Notes under the pieces: model-generated
What the model was told of the DNA's origin: nothing
What the model saw: the letters and a program-made list of their open reading frames with translations, nothing else
Database searches by the model: none
Position numbers and translations under genes: made by a program
NCBI RefSeq assembly: GCF_004343505.1
Contig: NZ_SLXU01000009.1
Coordinates: forward strand, 42,812-106,811
Length of the DNA: 64,000 bases
Source: Rhodovulum bhavnagarense
Lineage (GTDB): Bacteria; Pseudomonadota; Alphaproteobacteria; Rhodobacterales; Rhodobacteraceae
Direction: 5' to 3'
Shown: one piece after another, positions 11,413 to 22,400 of the stretch
How positions within the stretch are numbered: the stretch's first letter is position 1
Layout of the letters: the number at the start of each line of letters is the position of its first letter

Positions 11413-12312
11413 CTAGCAGTCCGCCGCGCCTTTGCCAGCCCGGCCGGACGAGAGGCCCGCGCGGGCCGCGGCACGCCGGATGGCCGCCACCGCCGCATCG
11501 GGGCGGGCATGGTGGGGCATGTGACCCACGCCCGAGAGTTCGACCAAATGGGCCGTGGGAACCAGCGCCGCGAAGGGGCGGGAATGGATTTTGAGAGGAA
11601 CAGTCCTGTCAGCCGTGCCGTGCAGGATCTCGATCGGCATGGACAACTCGCCGTAGCGGGCGGCCATGGCGCGGATATGCGGTTTCAACCCGTTCACTTG
11701 CCGAGTATTTGCACGCAGGCTGTCCGGGCGCAGGGTGAGAGCGATTCCGATATGCTCGGCGTAGCCGGGTGGGGGCGGGTCGGGGGCGAAGATGCCCGCG
11801 ATGGCCCGACGCGCCAAAGCGCCCGGAACGAGTGCCGAAATGAGTGGCGCTAGCAGCGCGCCGCCGATCCGCGACGAAAGCAGCGTGTAATACGGACCTA
11901 GGCCCCCAGGCCACGGCATTGCCGCCCCAGCAAGCGACACTATGGCCCCGACACGATCCGGGTGGTCCAGCCCCCAGGCCAGCGCGACCGCGCCGCCATA
12001 GGAATGGCCGATCAGAACGGCCCGCCCCAGACCCAGGCGGCGGGCGGCCTTTTCCAGTATCGCGGCCTGTTCGCCCGGACTTTCACCATGGGTGTGCAAC
12101 CGATCAGTATGGCCCAGCCCCGGTCGGTCGAACGCCGTCACGCGGAAGCGGTCGGTCAGCCGCCCCATAAGGTCAAATGTGAAATCTCGGGTATTGCCGC
12201 CCGCGCCGTGCAGAAGAACCAGGTCCGTTCCGGCCCCCTCCTGGTGGGCATGAACGCGAGCGCCGTCGATACACAATACCCGGCCTGTCGGGGAAAACCG
12301 CTCCGGCATCAA
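11413..12312 (-). CDS. Alpha/beta hydrolase, cytoplasmic (tandem paralogue B)
   Basis: 299 residues with the same core as its neighbour: [18 protein letters not shown], nucleophile elbow [15 protein letters not shown] and the catalytic His in SGVGHMPHH. No signal peptide is visible, so it should act in the cytoplasm. Its start overlaps the metA stop by 4 bp (ATGA, 12309-12312), which suggests translational coupling with homoserine acylation. The link to methionine metabolism is an inference from this coupling only. Confidence 0.88.
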   Translation of the reverse strand: MMPERFSPTGRVLCIDGARVHAHQEGAGTDLVLLHGAGGNTRDFTFDLMGRLTDRFRVTAFDRPGLGHTDRLHTHGESPGEQAAILEKAARRLGLGRAVLIGHSYGGAVALAWGLDHPDRVGAIVSLAGAAMPWPGGLGPYYTLLSSRIGGALLAPLISALVPGALARRAIAGIFAPDPPPPGYAEHIGIALTLRPDSLRANTRQVNGLKPHIRAMAARYGELSMPIEILHGTADRTVPLKIHSRPFAALVPTAHLVELSGVGHMPHHARPDAAVAAIRRAAARAGLSSGRAGKGAADC

Positions 12313-13235
12313 CCGGTTCCGATTTCTCGGATGTCGTAAGGCGTGGTCTGGTAAATCTGGTTGATCCAGTTGCCGTAAAGCAGGTGCGCGTGGCTGCGCC
12401 AGCGGTTGCGCGGCGGTCGGGCCGGGTCGTTTGCGGGAAAGTAATTCTCGGGGACGGCGGTCGGCGTGCCATTGGCACGGTCACGATCGTATTCCTGTTT
12501 CAGCGTGTCACTGTCATATTCGAAATGGTTGAAAATGTAGAGCGCACGATGCGCCGGGTCCTCGACCAGGCAGGGGCCGACCTCGTCGCTGCCCAACAGT
12601 GTTTTCAACCCCGGCGCGGCATCTATCTCGTCCTGGCGCATTTCGGTCCAGCGGCTTACGGGGATGACGAAATCGTCCGAGAATCCGCGCAAGTAAGGCG
12701 ATGCAGGTTCCAGGTTGTCATGGCGGAAGCACCCGAAGGCCTTGGCCTTCAGCATGTGTTTCTGCACGCCGTGGAAGTGGTAGATCATCGCCATGCCACC
12801 CCAGCACACCCCGAATGTCGACAGCACATTGGTCTGCGTCCAGTCCATAACGCGCGTCAGTTCATCCCAATAGGTCACCTCGTCAAAGGGCAAATGTTCT
12901 ATCGGTGCGCCGGTCACGATCAGGCCGTCGAATTTCTCGTCGCTGGCTTCGATCTCGGCAAAAGGGCGGTAGAATGCCTCCATATGCGCCGCTGCGGTAT
13001 TTCGGGTGCGGTGCTCGGTCATCCGGATGAGGCTGAGTTCGATCTGAAGAGGCGTTGCCCCGATCAAGCGGGCGAATTGTGTTTCGGTCTGAATCTTCTT
13101 CGGCATCAGGTTCAAAAGCCCGATGCGCAGGGGCCGTATGTCCTGGCGGTCGGCTGCTTCTTCGCCCATCACCATCACGCCTTCGCGTGTCAGAACGTCA
13201 TAGGCGGGCAGGTCGCTCGGAATCTTGATGGGCAT
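12309..13235 (-). CDS. metA: Homoserine O-acyltransferase (MetA/MetAS family)
   Basis: 308 residues. Acylates homoserine in the first step of methionine synthesis from acetyl-CoA or succinyl-CoA. It shows the family start [11 protein letters not shown], the nucleophile Cys in FGVCWGGMA, and the conserved [17 protein letters not shown] and [12 protein letters not shown] segments. The start at MPIKI (13235) fits family length; the frame is open 18 codons further. Only 40 bp separate it from the upstream ATPase gene, so the SAM-II riboswitch often found before alphaproteobacterial metA is not present at that spot. Acyl donor choice is not settled from sequence; many MetA homologues use acetyl-CoA. 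Confidence 0.94.
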   Translation of the reverse strand: MPIKIPSDLPAYDVLTREGVMVMGEEAADRQDIRPLRIGLLNLMPKKIQTETQFARLIGATPLQIELSLIRMTEHRTRNTAAAHMEAFYRPFAEIEASDEKFDGLIVTGAPIEHLPFDEVTYWDELTRVMDWTQTNVLSTFGVCWGGMAMIYHFHGVQKHMLKAKAFGCFRHDNLEPASPYLRGFSDDFVIPVSRWTEMRQDEIDAAPGLKTLLGSDEVGPCLVEDPAHRALYIFNHFEYDSDTLKQEYDRDRANGTPTAVPENYFPANDPARPPRNRWRSHAHLLYGNWINQIYQTTPYDIREIGTG

Positions 13236-13275
13236 GGCCGCTTTTCCTCGGATCGTCAGACAGGTAGGCGGACTT

Positions 13276-14136
13276 TCATCGCGCCTCAAGGGCCGCGGCG
13301 ATCACATCGACGAAGTCGTCGGGATGCCGGACCCGTGCGACATCCTCGGCGCAGATCCTGACCCCCCAGTTCCGGGCCATCGCCGCGTAACGCGGCTGGC
13401 GGTGCGCCAGCGCGCGGGCATAGGCCCACCGCACGAAGGCGTCCGGATCAACGTCGTTCTCTTGAAGTTTGTTTTCGAAAAGATATTCTTGCCATGCCGA
13501 GTGCAGAAAGGCCGGCTGGTAATACATCGGCTTGGGCGCGCGGTCAAAGCGGCGGATCAGTTCCTCGGTATGGGCGTCGCTTCCCTCGATCCAGACCAGC
13601 AACAGATTCTCTGACAGTGTCTTGAGGACCGGGTCATCGGGGTTGTCCGGCTCGACGACCTCGCAGATCGACCCGCCCGAGTCACAAACGAAATTGCCGA
13701 TCCCGTACAATGTCCTGGCCCGCGCGACGAATTGCGGCGTGTCCATCAATGCGCTGATCTCGGCCACGCGATGCTGTTCCTGCCGCCGCATGTATTCGTC
13801 GAAGGGCAGACCGCCCTTTTCGGAGGCCCCGGGTTTGCCCAGGTAGGTCGAGAGCGGTGCCAGGTTATCGAATGTGATGTTGGATGCGATGTAAACGCTG
13901 TCGCTGAGCAAAAGCTCGCGCAACAGGGGTACTTTCATCGCTTCGCGCTTGAAATTGTCGGCGATATGCTCGCCCATGTAGCGCGTGCCGATGCGGTAAT
14001 CGATCGAGTAGTGAAACCATTGCCCCTCTTCGCGCAACATGGACGAGACATGGGTTTTTCCCAGCCCCGACATCCCGAACAGCAGAACCCGCTTGTCCTG
14101 TGCCTGCCGCCAATCCCCGGCTGTTTCGTAGATCAT
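13276..14136 (-). CDS. P-loop ATPase upstream of metA (uncharacterised)
   Basis: 286 residues with a clear Walker A near the N terminus ([15 protein letters not shown]). Further segments include [21 protein letters not shown] and [11 protein letters not shown], consistent with a small nucleoside-kinase-like or AAA-like P-loop protein. I do not recognise a characterised family. Start: ATG at 14136 has GAGG 6 bases upstream; a second ATG at 14148 is possible but less well placed. The open frame reaching 14562 is a shadow of the porin gene. It precedes metA by 40 bp and probably shares its transcript. Confidence 0.75.
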   Translation of the reverse strand: MIYETAGDWRQAQDKRVLLFGMSGLGKTHVSSMLREEGQWFHYSIDYRIGTRYMGEHIADNFKREAMKVPLLRELLLSDSVYIASNITFDNLAPLSTYLGKPGASEKGGLPFDEYMRRQEQHRVAEISALMDTPQFVARARTLYGIGNFVCDSGGSICEVVEPDNPDDPVLKTLSENLLLVWIEGSDAHTEELIRRFDRAPKPMYYQPAFLHSAWQEYLFENKLQENDVDPDAFVRWAYARALAHRQPRYAAMARNWGVRICAEDVARVRHPDDFVDVIAAALEAR

Positions 14137-14248
14137 CCGCGCCCTCATCGCCCGTTTGACAACCCTCGTAGCCAGCCCGCGCAAGGCGGTCAAACGAAAC
14201 CGCCCGGCCATCGCGGACCGGGCGGCCGGGCGCGTCAAATCGCGCGGT

Positions 14249-15406
14249 TCAGAACATGTAGCCGATGCGCAGGCCCAGGGCGACACCCTCGTTATCCTGG
14301 AACCTTGCAAGCGTTGTTCCGGCCGGGTAGGGCGCGGGTGCTTGGGTTTCGGCATCGCCGATCCATATATAACGCGCGCCACCAGTGATCTTGACATTGC
14401 CCGCGGTGCGGGTAAGCGCCAGACCAAGCGACTTGTAGCCGTCGGTGGGCCCGAGATTGCCAGAGAAGCCGTCCTCTTCCTTTTCATAGCCGAGCGTGAC
14501 CGCCCCCGACCACTTGTCCGAGAACTTGCGCCCCAAGCCCAACGAATAGGTGATCGTGTCATTGGTGTAATCGACCAGCGAACCCAGATTCAGGCCCGCG
14601 GGCGTTGCGTAAAGCGTTGGCGTGATATCAAAGGCTGTCCAGTCCACCCAGCGAACCGAGCCGAACAAAAGCGTGTCGGCCATGATCCCGGTCTGGAAAT
14701 CCAGCGTCACGCTTTGCGGGACTTCCGTGGCGAAAGACGTTGCCGCGCCGATGATCCCGGCGGGTAGAATGGTTTCGGAGGCGTTGAAATCATGGGTGAT
14801 CGAGGATTGGTAAGTTAGGGCTACTCGCGCCGCGATCTCGGGTTTTTCCCAAGCTATCCCGACGAGGTAGCCGAAATCCTCTGCGGTGTCGGTACGCATC
14901 TGATAGCCATTGAACAAGGCGACCTCGCCCGAGGTCCGCAAGTGGCGCAAGCCCCCATGGATGCTGAAATTCGAGGGAAATTCATAACGCAGAATGGCGG
15001 TAAAGCCGGTATTTTCGATCTCTGCGGTCGACCCACCGAAAAGCAGCGAACTGCCGCCATAGGCATAGCCGGAATCAGGCGCGTAATTGACATCGGCACC
15101 CAACGGCTGATCGATCAGGAAGCCAAGGCTCAGACGCTCGGACAGGTCTGTCTTGAACGCAATCGCCCAGGTCGTGTAGTCGCCGGTCATGTCACCCGAC
15201 GAACTGGGAAACACTTCGCCCGGTGAAAACAGCGGTACGGCCTGCATGCCGCTGACATCCGGGCTGACACTGCCATAGGTGAATTCGGCATAAGTCCCCT
15301 CTTCGAACATGAAACCGACCGATCCGGTCGACCGTTCGATCCCGCCGGCATGTGCCGTGCCGACACAGCACAGGGCCAGCGCACTGAGGCTTGTGATTTT
15401 CTTCAT
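14249..15406 (-). CDS. FadL/OmpP1-type outer membrane transport protein
   Basis: 385 residues. Starts with a Sec signal peptide (MKKITSLSALALCCVGTAHA) and ends in an aromatic terminal strand GLRIGYMF, as outer-membrane barrels do. The alternating hydrophobic strands and the N-terminal SVGFMFEEGTYAEFTYG match FadL/TodX-type channels for long-chain fatty acids or hydrophobic compounds. The start was set at 15406 because GGAGGGGAGGAAGA precedes it directly. The upstream open frame is not used. Confidence 0.85.
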   Translation of the reverse strand: MKKITSLSALALCCVGTAHAGGIERSTGSVGFMFEEGTYAEFTYGSVSPDVSGMQAVPLFSPGEVFPSSSGDMTGDYTTWAIAFKTDLSERLSLGFLIDQPLGADVNYAPDSGYAYGGSSLLFGGSTAEIENTGFTAILRYEFPSNFSIHGGLRHLRTSGEVALFNGYQMRTDTAEDFGYLVGIAWEKPEIAARVALTYQSSITHDFNASETILPAGIIGAATSFATEVPQSVTLDFQTGIMADTLLFGSVRWVDWTAFDITPTLYATPAGLNLGSLVDYTNDTITYSLGLGRKFSDKWSGAVTLGYEKEEDGFSGNLGPTDGYKSLGLALTRTAGNVKITGGARYIWIGDAETQAPAPYPAGTTLARFQDNEGVALGLRIGYMF

Positions 15407-15516
15407 TCTTCCTCCCCTCCGTTCCGGATGTCGGTCTACGTTATCGGCAACATTTTGCCGGTCAATCTTTGACGCCGCGTAAATCCTTCTAGGGGCGGTA
15501 TTTCCTGCAAGGCGTG

Positions 15517-16380
15517 TCACCGGGGCCGCAGCTCTGAACGGAGATTGACGAAATTTGCCGCCAGGATCACCGCCGCGCCAACAAAGACAGCCAGTTCGAT
15601 CGGCTCGCCGTAAAGGGCCATGCCGACCAACGCAATCACCGGCAGCCGCAGGAAATCAAGCGGCATCACGATAATCGCGGGCGCAACCATCAATGCGTTC
15701 GTCAGGCAGAAATGGGCGCCAAGCCCGGCCAAGCCGATCACGAGCAATGGCAAGAGATTGCCAGCAGAGGGCAGGGCGATCTGCCCGTCGATGCCCGCGC
15801 AGAGCAGCGCCATCGCCGCCTGCATCACGGTTAGCCAGAACAGGATCGATACGATGGACTGCGTGGCCGTCAGCCTTTTGGTGAACATCGCCGATCCGGC
15901 GAACCCAATGGCTGCCCCCAGCGCGGCGAGCGCGCCGGGATCAAGCGCGGCGGGGTCTGGCCGGGCAACGATAAGGGTGCCAACGAAGCCCAAGAACGCC
16001 GCCAGCGCCCGCGCGCGCGTCAGCCGTTCGCCAAGGATCAAAGGTGCCAGAACCGCCACCCAGAGCGGAGAAGTGAATTCAAGGGCGAAAACCTGTGCCA
16101 GCGGTATCGTGGCGATTGCCAAAAACCACAGGTTCTGGCCGGTAAAATGGCTAATGTTGCGAACCAGGTGCAGTCCCATCTGCCGTGTCGACACCTCGCC
16201 CAGTCGGCCCGCCAATGACGATATGCCAATCACGACGACGATCCCGATCAGCGAGCGATAAAGCATCAGCTCGAACGTATCGAGTTCCAGCGAAACCTCC
16301 CGCCCGGCAACTGCCATGGAGGAAAAAGAGGCGATTGCCCCCGTCATCCAGAGCGCGGCCCGCGCAACATGGCTTGTCAT
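15517..16380 (-). CDS. EamA/DMT-family transporter
   Basis: 287 residues with about ten predicted membrane helices in two EamA halves, for example GIVVVIGISSLAG, WVAVLAPLILGERLT and IALVGMALYGEPIELAVFVGAAVILAANF (given in parts). Drug/metabolite transporters of this type export amino acids, nucleotides or other metabolites; the substrate is unknown. Its start overlaps the stop of the small monooxygenase gene by 4 bp, so the two are co-translated. Confidence 0.88.
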   Translation of the reverse strand: MTSHVARAALWMTGAIASFSSMAVAGREVSLELDTFELMLYRSLIGIVVVIGISSLAGRLGEVSTRQMGLHLVRNISHFTGQNLWFLAIATIPLAQVFALEFTSPLWVAVLAPLILGERLTRARALAAFLGFVGTLIVARPDPAALDPGALAALGAAIGFAGSAMFTKRLTATQSIVSILFWLTVMQAAMALLCAGIDGQIALPSAGNLLPLLVIGLAGLGAHFCLTNALMVAPAIIVMPLDFLRLPVIALVGMALYGEPIELAVFVGAAVILAANFVNLRSELRPR

Positions 16381-16658
16381 GGCGACAGACCCGTCACGGT
16401 ATAGTGTCGCTGGATGTCGCGACTGACCCAGGCCCAGTCCGAGGCATCGCAGCGTCGCCGATGTGCGCGCAACGCGTCAGCATCGGTGAATTCCTCGTAA
16501 ACGTTGAAAAGGCCAGGCTCTTCGGCGTCTTCCGTTATGTCGAAACAAAGGCAACCCGTTTCCGCCCGGCTCAAGCGGACATGGAGGGGCAGGGCCGCGC
16601 GAACGGCGTCAAGATGCGCCGGCGGAACCTTGAAATATCCCGACAGGATCACTCCCAC
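16377..16658 (-). CDS. Antibiotic biosynthesis monooxygenase (ABM)-domain protein
   Basis: 93 residues of the dimeric alpha+beta-barrel ABM fold ([16 protein letters not shown], then [27 protein letters not shown]). Such proteins act as small quinol or heme-type monooxygenases, or have no known activity. The start is GTG at 16658, overlapping the last 10 bases of guaA; it overlaps the next gene by 4 bp. The chain guaA-ABM-EamA is therefore tightly coupled. Confidence 0.82.
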   Translation of the reverse strand: MGVILSGYFKVPPAHLDAVRAALPLHVRLSRAETGCLCFDITEDAEEPGLFNVYEEFTDADALRAHRRRCDASDWAWVSRDIQRHYTVTGLSP

Positions 16659-18205
16659 TCGATGGTCCCTGGCGGTTTGGAGGTGATATCGTAGGTGACC
16701 CGGTTGATCCCCTTGACCTCGTTGATGATCCGGGTGGCCGTTTCGCCAAGGAACTCATGGCTGAACGGGTAGTAGTCGGCGGTCATCCCGTCGACCGAGG
16801 TCACCGCGCGCAACGCGCAGGCATAATCATAGGTCCGGCCGTCGCCCATCACGCCCACCGTGCGCACCGGCAGAATAGCGACGAAGGCCTGCCAGATCTC
16901 GTCATAGAGACCATGCTTGCGGATCTGGTCGATATAGACGGCGTCGGCCTTGCGCAGGATCTCCAGCTTGTCGCGGGTGATCTCGCCCGGGCAACGGATT
17001 GCGAGGCCCGGTCCGGGGAAAGGGTGCCGGCCGATGAAACTGGCCGGAAGGCCCAGTTCATGGCCCAGCGCACGCACCTCGTCCTTGAACAGTTCGCGCA
17101 AGGGTTCGACCAGTTTCAGGCCCATCTTTTCGGGCAGGCCGCCCACGTTGTGGTGCGACTTGATCGTCACCGAGGGGCCGCCAGAGAAGCTGACAGATTC
17201 GATCACATCGGGGTAAAGTGTCCCCTGTGCTAGGAATTCCGCGCCCTCGATCTTGTTCGCCTCGCGCTGGAAAACGTCGATGAACAGCTTGCCGATGGTC
17301 TTGCGCTTGACCTCGGGGTCGGAGACACCCTCGAGCGCGCCGATGAAGAGATCGGCCTCATCGGCATGGATCAGCTTGATGTTGTAATGGTCGCGGAACA
17401 TCGCGACGACCTCGTCGGCCTCGTTCAGGCGCAACAGACCGTGATCGACGAAGACGCAGGTCAACTGATCGCCGATGGCCTCGTGCAGCAGAACGGCAGT
17501 GACGGAACTGTCCACGCCCCCCGAGAGGCCGCAGATCACATGGCTGTCGCCGACCTGGTCACGTATTTTCCGAATGGCCTCTTCGCGGTAGGCGCCCATC
17601 GTCCAGTCGCCGGTAAAGCCCGCCATCCGCACGAAATTCTCATATAGCGTCTTGCCGTTGGGGGTGTGATGCACCTCGGGGTGGAACTGGACGGCGTAGA
17701 ACTGGCGCGACAGGTCCGCGGTGATCGCAAATGGGGCGTTGGGCGAGGTGCCGAAAACCTGGAAACCCGGAGCGATGTCGGAGACATGGTCGCCATGGCT
17801 CATCCAGACCTGCTCGCGCCCCTCAAGGAACCAGCCGGTCAGTAGATCGATGCGATCATGAGAGGGCGTGACATAGGCCCGGCCAAATTCCGCAGTGCCG
17901 TGGCCGCGCTCGACGCGGCCGCCCAGCATCTGCATCATCACCTGCTGGCCATAGCAGATCCCGAGGATCGGCACACCAAGCTCGAAAACGCTTTGGGGTG
18001 GACGGGGCGATCCTTCGTCCAGCACCGAGGCCGGACCGCCCGAGAAGATCACTGCCTCGGGCGCAAAATCGCGCAGGAAGGCATCGGTGACATTCTGGTA
18101 GGGATGGATTTCGCAATAGACGTTCAATTCGCGCAGGCGGCGCGCGATCAGCTGCGTCACCTGGGAGCCGAAGTCGATGATCAAAAGGCGGGCGTGTTGT
18201 GTCAT
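16649..18205 (-). CDS. guaA: GMP synthase (glutamine-hydrolysing)
   Basis: 518 residues. Converts XMP to GMP using glutamine and ATP. The glutamine amidotransferase domain has the nucleophile Cys in GICYGQQ and the His-Glu of FHPEVHHT. The ATP-pyrophosphatase P-loop is GLSGGVDSS, and the C-terminal dimerisation domain ends GTIEWE. The start [15 protein letters not shown] at 18205 is the usual N terminus; the longer open frame upstream is not coding. Confidence 0.97.
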   Translation of the reverse strand: MTQHARLLIIDFGSQVTQLIARRLRELNVYCEIHPYQNVTDAFLRDFAPEAVIFSGGPASVLDEGSPRPPQSVFELGVPILGICYGQQVMMQMLGGRVERGHGTAEFGRAYVTPSHDRIDLLTGWFLEGREQVWMSHGDHVSDIAPGFQVFGTSPNAPFAITADLSRQFYAVQFHPEVHHTPNGKTLYENFVRMAGFTGDWTMGAYREEAIRKIRDQVGDSHVICGLSGGVDSSVTAVLLHEAIGDQLTCVFVDHGLLRLNEADEVVAMFRDHYNIKLIHADEADLFIGALEGVSDPEVKRKTIGKLFIDVFQREANKIEGAEFLAQGTLYPDVIESVSFSGGPSVTIKSHHNVGGLPEKMGLKLVEPLRELFKDEVRALGHELGLPASFIGRHPFPGPGLAIRCPGEITRDKLEILRKADAVYIDQIRKHGLYDEIWQAFVAILPVRTVGVMGDGRTYDYACALRAVTSVDGMTADYYPFSHEFLGETATRIINEVKGINRVTYDITSKPPGTIEWE

Positions 18206-18296
18206 GTTCACCTGATAGGGGGGCTTTGCGCGCCGCGCAAGGCCCGGCCCGATAATGCCGATTTCTCGACGAAAATAGCGGGCCTCCGGCCCTTTT

Positions 18297-18318
18297 GGGT
18301 ATTTCAGCCAAGAAGAAG
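18297..18318 (+). repeat. 22-bp intergenic repeat, copy 2
   Basis: GGGTATTT, then CAG, then CCAAGAAGAAG. Lies between the divergent guaA and mttB-like genes. Confidence 0.7.
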
Positions 18319-18425
18319 CGAGGCCATGTCGCGGATGGCGGAGGAAAGGCCGCAAACCGGCCGCGCCCGGGGGGGGCTTTGCCGCTAGGTAGGACCGGAC
18401 GGATTGCACCCCAGGGGAGAGGGTC

Positions 18426-19967
18426 ATGACAGAGGGCAGAGCGACAGGGCGAAGGGGCGGCGGCGGCGCGGCACGGCGTGCGGCGCGTGGGGCTGCAGGT
18501 GTTGAATGCGCGCGTTTCATAGAGCGCAATATTCCTGATTTCGATTTGCTGAATGCCGAGGCGCTGGAGATCATCGAGCAGAATGCCGAGATCGTCCTGG
18601 AAGAGATCGGCGTCACATTCGCCGAGAATCCCGACGCGCTGACGCGCTGGCGTGAGGCGGGCGCGGATGTACAGGGCGAGCGGGTGCGCCTTCCGCGCGG
18701 TCTGGCCCGGACGCTTTGCGCCACGGCGCCGGCACGTTTTACCCAGCATGCCCGCAACCCGGCCCGCAATGTCGATATCGGCGGCCGGTCGCTGGTGCTG
18801 GCGCCGGTCTACGGGCCGCCCTTCGTGCGCGACCTGGACGGCGGGCGGCGGTATGGCACGATCGAGGATTTCCGCCGCTTTGTCCGACTGGGCTACATGT
18901 CGAAATGGCTGCATCATTCGGGCGGCACCGTCTGCGAGCCGACGGACGTGCCGGTCGCCAAGCGCCATCTAGACATGCTGTTGGCCCATATGACGCTGAC
19001 GGACAAGCCGTTCATGGGCTCGGTCACCGAACCCTCGCGCGCCCGCGATTCCATCGAGATGTGCGAGATCCTGTTCGGGCGCGATTTCGTGGCCGGGAAC
19101 ACGGTGATGACCTCGCTGATCAACATCAACTCGCCGCTCACGTTCGATGCCACGATGATGGGCGCGCTCGAGGTCTATGCTGCGACAAACCAGGCCTGCA
19201 TCGTCTCGCCCTTCATCGTCGGCGGCGCGATGGCGCCGGTGTCGGTGGCGGGCACTCTGACGCAAGTGCTGGCCGAGGTAATGGCGGGGGTTGCCTATTC
19301 TCAGCTCGTACGTCCCGGCGCGCCGGTGATCTTCGGGGCGTTCGTGACGTCCATCGACATGAATTCGGGCGCGCCAACCTTCGGCACGCCCGAGGCCAGC
19401 CAGATCCTTTATGGCGCGGGCCAGCTTGCCCGGCGGCTGGGGTTGCCATTCCGTTCGGGTGGGGGATTGTGCGGATCAAAGCTGCCTGATGCGCAGTCCG
19501 CTTACGAGACCACCCATACGTTGAATGCGGCGCTCTTGGGCGGAGTGAATTTCATGCTTCACGCCTGTGGCTGGCTGGAGGGCGGGTTGGTTGCGAGCTA
19601 TGAAAAATTCGTGATGGATGCCGACCAGCTTGGCGCGCTGCACAAGCTGGCAGCAGGCGTGGCCACCGACCCCGAGGCGCAGGCAATGGACGCGCTGCGC
19701 GAAGTCGGACCCGGAGGGCATTTCCTGGGCTGTGCCCATACCCAGGCGAATTTCCGCGATGCCTTCTGGCGTTCGGAGTTGCTCGATTACAAGCCTTTCG
19801 AAACCTGGGACGAGGAGGGTGCGCGCGACACCTCGATGCTTGCCGCAGACCGGGTTCGCGCGTTGTTGGCCCGTTACGAGGCACCAGCGATCGATCCCGG
19901 CCTGAAAGAGGCGCTGGAAGAGTTCGTTTCCCGGCGAAAGGCCGAACTTCCCGACAGCGCCTACTGA
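18426..19967 (+). CDS. Trimethylamine/betaine methyltransferase family protein (MttB-like, non-pyrrolysine)
   Basis: 513 residues of the MttB superfamily, with the [34 protein letters not shown] and [22 protein letters not shown] segments. The frame runs through without an in-frame UAG, so it is a non-pyrrolysine member; characterised relatives such as MtgB demethylate glycine betaine to a corrinoid protein. No corrinoid protein or corrinoid methyltransferase gene lies beside it, so the methyl acceptor is unknown. The N-terminal ~25 residues are Arg/Gly-rich and probably disordered. GGAG lies 8 bases before the ATG. Confidence 0.85.
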   Translation: MTEGRATGRRGGGGAARRAARGAAGVECARFIERNIPDFDLLNAEALEIIEQNAEIVLEEIGVTFAENPDALTRWREAGADVQGERVRLPRGLARTLCATAPARFTQHARNPARNVDIGGRSLVLAPVYGPPFVRDLDGGRRYGTIEDFRRFVRLGYMSKWLHHSGGTVCEPTDVPVAKRHLDMLLAHMTLTDKPFMGSVTEPSRARDSIEMCEILFGRDFVAGNTVMTSLININSPLTFDATMMGALEVYAATNQACIVSPFIVGGAMAPVSVAGTLTQVLAEVMAGVAYSQLVRPGAPVIFGAFVTSIDMNSGAPTFGTPEASQILYGAGQLARRLGLPFRSGGGLCGSKLPDAQSAYETTHTLNAALLGGVNFMLHACGWLEGGLVASYEKFVMDADQLGALHKLAAGVATDPEAQAMDALREVGPGGHFLGCAHTQANFRDAFWRSELLDYKPFETWDEEGARDTSMLAADRVRALLARYEAPAIDPGLKEALEEFVSRRKAELPDSAY

Positions 19968-20254
19968 TCGTCCGAACTGGCCGAGATCAGCCTGGCCTCG
20001 GCCAGCAGCGCGATCATCACTTCGACGTGTCGGGCCACCGGATAGGTGGCCTCGCCCGCGCGGCGCGCGGCGTCCAGCCCCTGTTCCATCTCCATCAGCC
20101 GACGCAAACCTGCAAGCGCCCCGCCCGGATATCCGCCCGGCATGAGTCGGGCCAGAACACGCTCTCGCCGGTAGTCGGCCTGTCCGGCGCGGGCGGCTTG
20201 TACCAACAGGCGCGGGCGACGAAGGGTCAGCAGGTCATGGGGCAAGGTGGCCAT
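19961..20254 (-). CDS. DUF6477 family protein
   Basis: 97 residues, mainly helical and Arg/Leu-rich (LLTLRRPRLLVQAARAGQADYRR). Matches a small family of unknown function found in Rhodobacteraceae. It converges on and overlaps the last 7 bases of the mttB-like gene. It is divergent from the DUF6456 gene, a pairing that supports both calls. Confidence 0.75.
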   Translation of the reverse strand: MATLPHDLLTLRRPRLLVQAARAGQADYRRERVLARLMPGGYPGGALAGLRRLMEMEQGLDAARRAGEATYPVARHVEVMIALLAEARLISASSDDQ

Positions 20255-20468
20255 TACACTTTCTCCGATCGTTGATCGGGATCGAGAATGCGCAACCTAA
20301 ACGTGTGTTGCGTAAATAGCGTGACCTCCGCGCGCAGCTTTCAGGAAAATTTATCTTTTGGAAACAATGATTGGGTAAGAGGCGTTTGTTAACGAAACGG
20401 TAACAATTACAACCTTGGATTGCATCCGGATACAGATGATCCCTGTTAACGATTTCGAAAGAACCCCG

Positions 20469-21563
20469 ATGATGGACCGCGTATCTTCGTTTGACAACGC
20501 ACCGTCCTGGCTGCCCCGGGGCGCGCGCTGGTACCTCGCCCATATCGAACAAGGCCTGTCGATGCGCATGCTGGCGCAACAAGCAGGCTGCCATGCCTCG
20601 ACGGTGCAGCGTGCGGTGCGCCGCATCGAAGCACGGCGCGATGACCCTTTGATCGATAGCGCGCTCGACCGATTGGCCGGGCGTTCACCCTCTCGTTTCC
20701 TGTCCCCCTTGATGGAGTGTTCTGCGATGACTGCAACCATCCGAAAACCGCGTGCCTCCGCCGATGAGACAACGATCGCGCGTGAGGCGCGGCGTATTCT
20801 GCGCCGAATGAGCGAACCGGGATCGCTGTTGGCGGTGGCGCACGATCTTGAAAAGGCGGCGGTTCTGCGTGAAGGATCGCATGGACAGACCACACGCATC
20901 GCCGTGCTGGAACGCGCCGTCGCCGAGGCCTTTGCCGTCAAGGACTGGATCGCTGTGCACAGCCGAGGCAGCCGTGTGACCACCTATGTCATCACGCCGA
21001 CAGGGCGCGCCGCGCTTGGACGGTTGCTGACACAGGAACAGACCCGCCGCCGTGCAGAGGAGGGCGCATCTCCTGAACGGCAGCACGGCGAGTGGATGGG
21101 CCCGCAAGAGAATGGGGAGGGTCGTATCCGTGGTCTCCGGGCGGAATCGCCACTCGCGATCCTTGCCCGAAGAAGGGGACCCGACGGCGCCCCCTTCCTC
21201 GGTTCCGACCTGGTGGCGGCGGGTGAACGGCTGCGCGAGGATTTCGAGATCGCCCAGATGGGACCGCGGGTTACACAGAACTGGGAGCGCTTTCTGACCG
21301 GCGCCGAGCGTGGCGGATTTTCCGGCCGTGGCCCGGCAGAAGGCCCCGCGGCCGCCCGGGAAAGGGTTTTGGCCGCGCTACGCGAACTCGGCCCTGGCCT
21401 GGGCGATGTTGCCTTGCGCTGTTGCTGTTTTCTCGAGGGAATGGAACAGGCCGAGAAGCGGCTTGGCTGGTCGGCTCGCTCTGGCAAGATCGTGCTCAAG
21501 ATCGCGCTTCAAAGGCTCAGGCAGCATTACGCGAGGCAGGGCGGTGGGGGCCTGATCGGCTAG
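20469..21563 (+). CDS. DUF6456 domain protein with N-terminal helix-turn-helix
   Basis: About 364 residues. The N-terminal third has an HTH-like stretch ([26 protein letters not shown]). The middle has a second winged-helix-like region, and the C terminus is the DUF6456 domain ([21 protein letters not shown], then [29 protein letters not shown], quoted in parts). This suggests a DNA-binding protein; the target is unknown. The start is uncertain: ATGs at 20415, 20436, 20469 and 20472 are in frame, and 20469 has a weak GAAAG ahead. The end overlaps the convergent VIT gene by 4 bp. Confidence 0.75.
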   Translation: MMDRVSSFDNAPSWLPRGARWYLAHIEQGLSMRMLAQQAGCHASTVQRAVRRIEARRDDPLIDSALDRLAGRSPSRFLSPLMECSAMTATIRKPRASADETTIAREARRILRRMSEPGSLLAVAHDLEKAAVLREGSHGQTTRIAVLERAVAEAFAVKDWIAVHSRGSRVTTYVITPTGRAALGRLLTQEQTRRRAEEGASPERQHGEWMGPQENGEGRIRGLRAESPLAILARRRGPDGAPFLGSDLVAAGERLREDFEIAQMGPRVTQNWERFLTGAERGGFSGRGPAEGPAAARERVLAALRELGPGLGDVALRCCCFLEGMEQAEKRLGWSARSGKIVLKIALQRLRQHYARQGGGGLIG

Positions 21564-22282
21564 GATGCGGCCACCGCCACGCCCACCCCGTATGCCACCA
21601 GTGCACACAGGCTGCCGACCAGCACGGTCTCTCCGACAGAGCGCGCCAGCCTCAAACCGGTTGCATTCCAACGCAACAGCCCCAGAGCGATCAGCGCCGC
21701 AAGGGTGGCAACCAGCGAAAGCACCAGCGCAGTCGCTTCCGGGGGCAAGAGAAAATACGGAATCAGCGGCACCGAACCGAAAAGAACAAAGGCAATGAAC
21801 GTGGCCAGCCCGTTTATGGCCGGGCTGTCTTCGTCGGGATGAGCCAGACCGGTCTCGTAGCGCATCAGCATCTCGGCCATCATCTCCGGGTTGCGCGCCA
21901 TGATCGCGCTGGTCGCTGCGGCATCGGTCGAGGACAGGCCGCGCGCCCTGAGATGTCCGGCCAGGCGCGCGCGCGCATCCGGGGGCTCGCGCCGGATGCG
22001 GGTCATCAGCCTGTCGTGCTCGGTCCGGTAAAGGTCACGCTGCGCACGGCCCGACAGGAACTCGCCAAGGCCCATCGACACCCCGTCGGCGAAAAGGTTG
22101 GCAAGCCCGAAGACCAACACCGCCAGCGCACCGATCCCGGCCACTCCCTCGGCGCGTGCGCCCGAAAAGCCCGCAACGATGGCAAATGTCGTGACGATCC
22201 CGTCATTTCCACCATAGACGATCTGTTTGAGGAATTCCTGCGTTCGACCCAGCATGCGCGGCCGCTTGGGAATGGGGGACAT
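21560..22282 (-). CDS. VIT1/CCC1-family Fe2+/Mn2+ transporter
   Basis: 240 residues. The N-terminal half has the family signature [19 protein letters not shown] and [20 protein letters not shown] cytoplasmic metal-binding three-helix region with conserved Glu residues ([14 protein letters not shown]) follows, then C-terminal membrane helices. These proteins move iron or manganese out of the cytoplasm. The start at MSPIPKRPR (22282) has GGAG upstream; the longer open frame overlaps the lipA promoter and start. Confidence 0.88.
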   Translation of the reverse strand: MSPIPKRPRMLGRTQEFLKQIVYGGNDGIVTTFAIVAGFSGARAEGVAGIGALAVLVFGLANLFADGVSMGLGEFLSGRAQRDLYRTEHDRLMTRIRREPPDARARLAGHLRARGLSSTDAAATSAIMARNPEMMAEMLMRYETGLAHPDEDSPAINGLATFIAFVLFGSVPLIPYFLLPPEATALVLSLVATLAALIALGLLRWNATGLRLARSVGETVLVGSLCALVAYGVGVAVAAS

Positions 22283-22400
22283 TGCTGTTGCTCCGTTGTC
22301 GCGCCAGAATACAGCGCAAGACGCGCCCCGCAAGCGTCCCGGCCATTGGACAAGCCCGCTCTCGCGGGTTAAGTCCACCCCAGCAGCAGCAGGAGTTCCC

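Noticed and set aside
13236..13275. SAM-II riboswitch before metA
   Set aside because: Only 40 bp separate metA from the preceding gene, too short for the pseudoknot, and no SAM-II core is visible.
14137..14562. N-terminal extension of the P-loop ATPase
   Set aside because: It is a shadow of the 3' end of the porin gene, and a ribosome site marks 14136.
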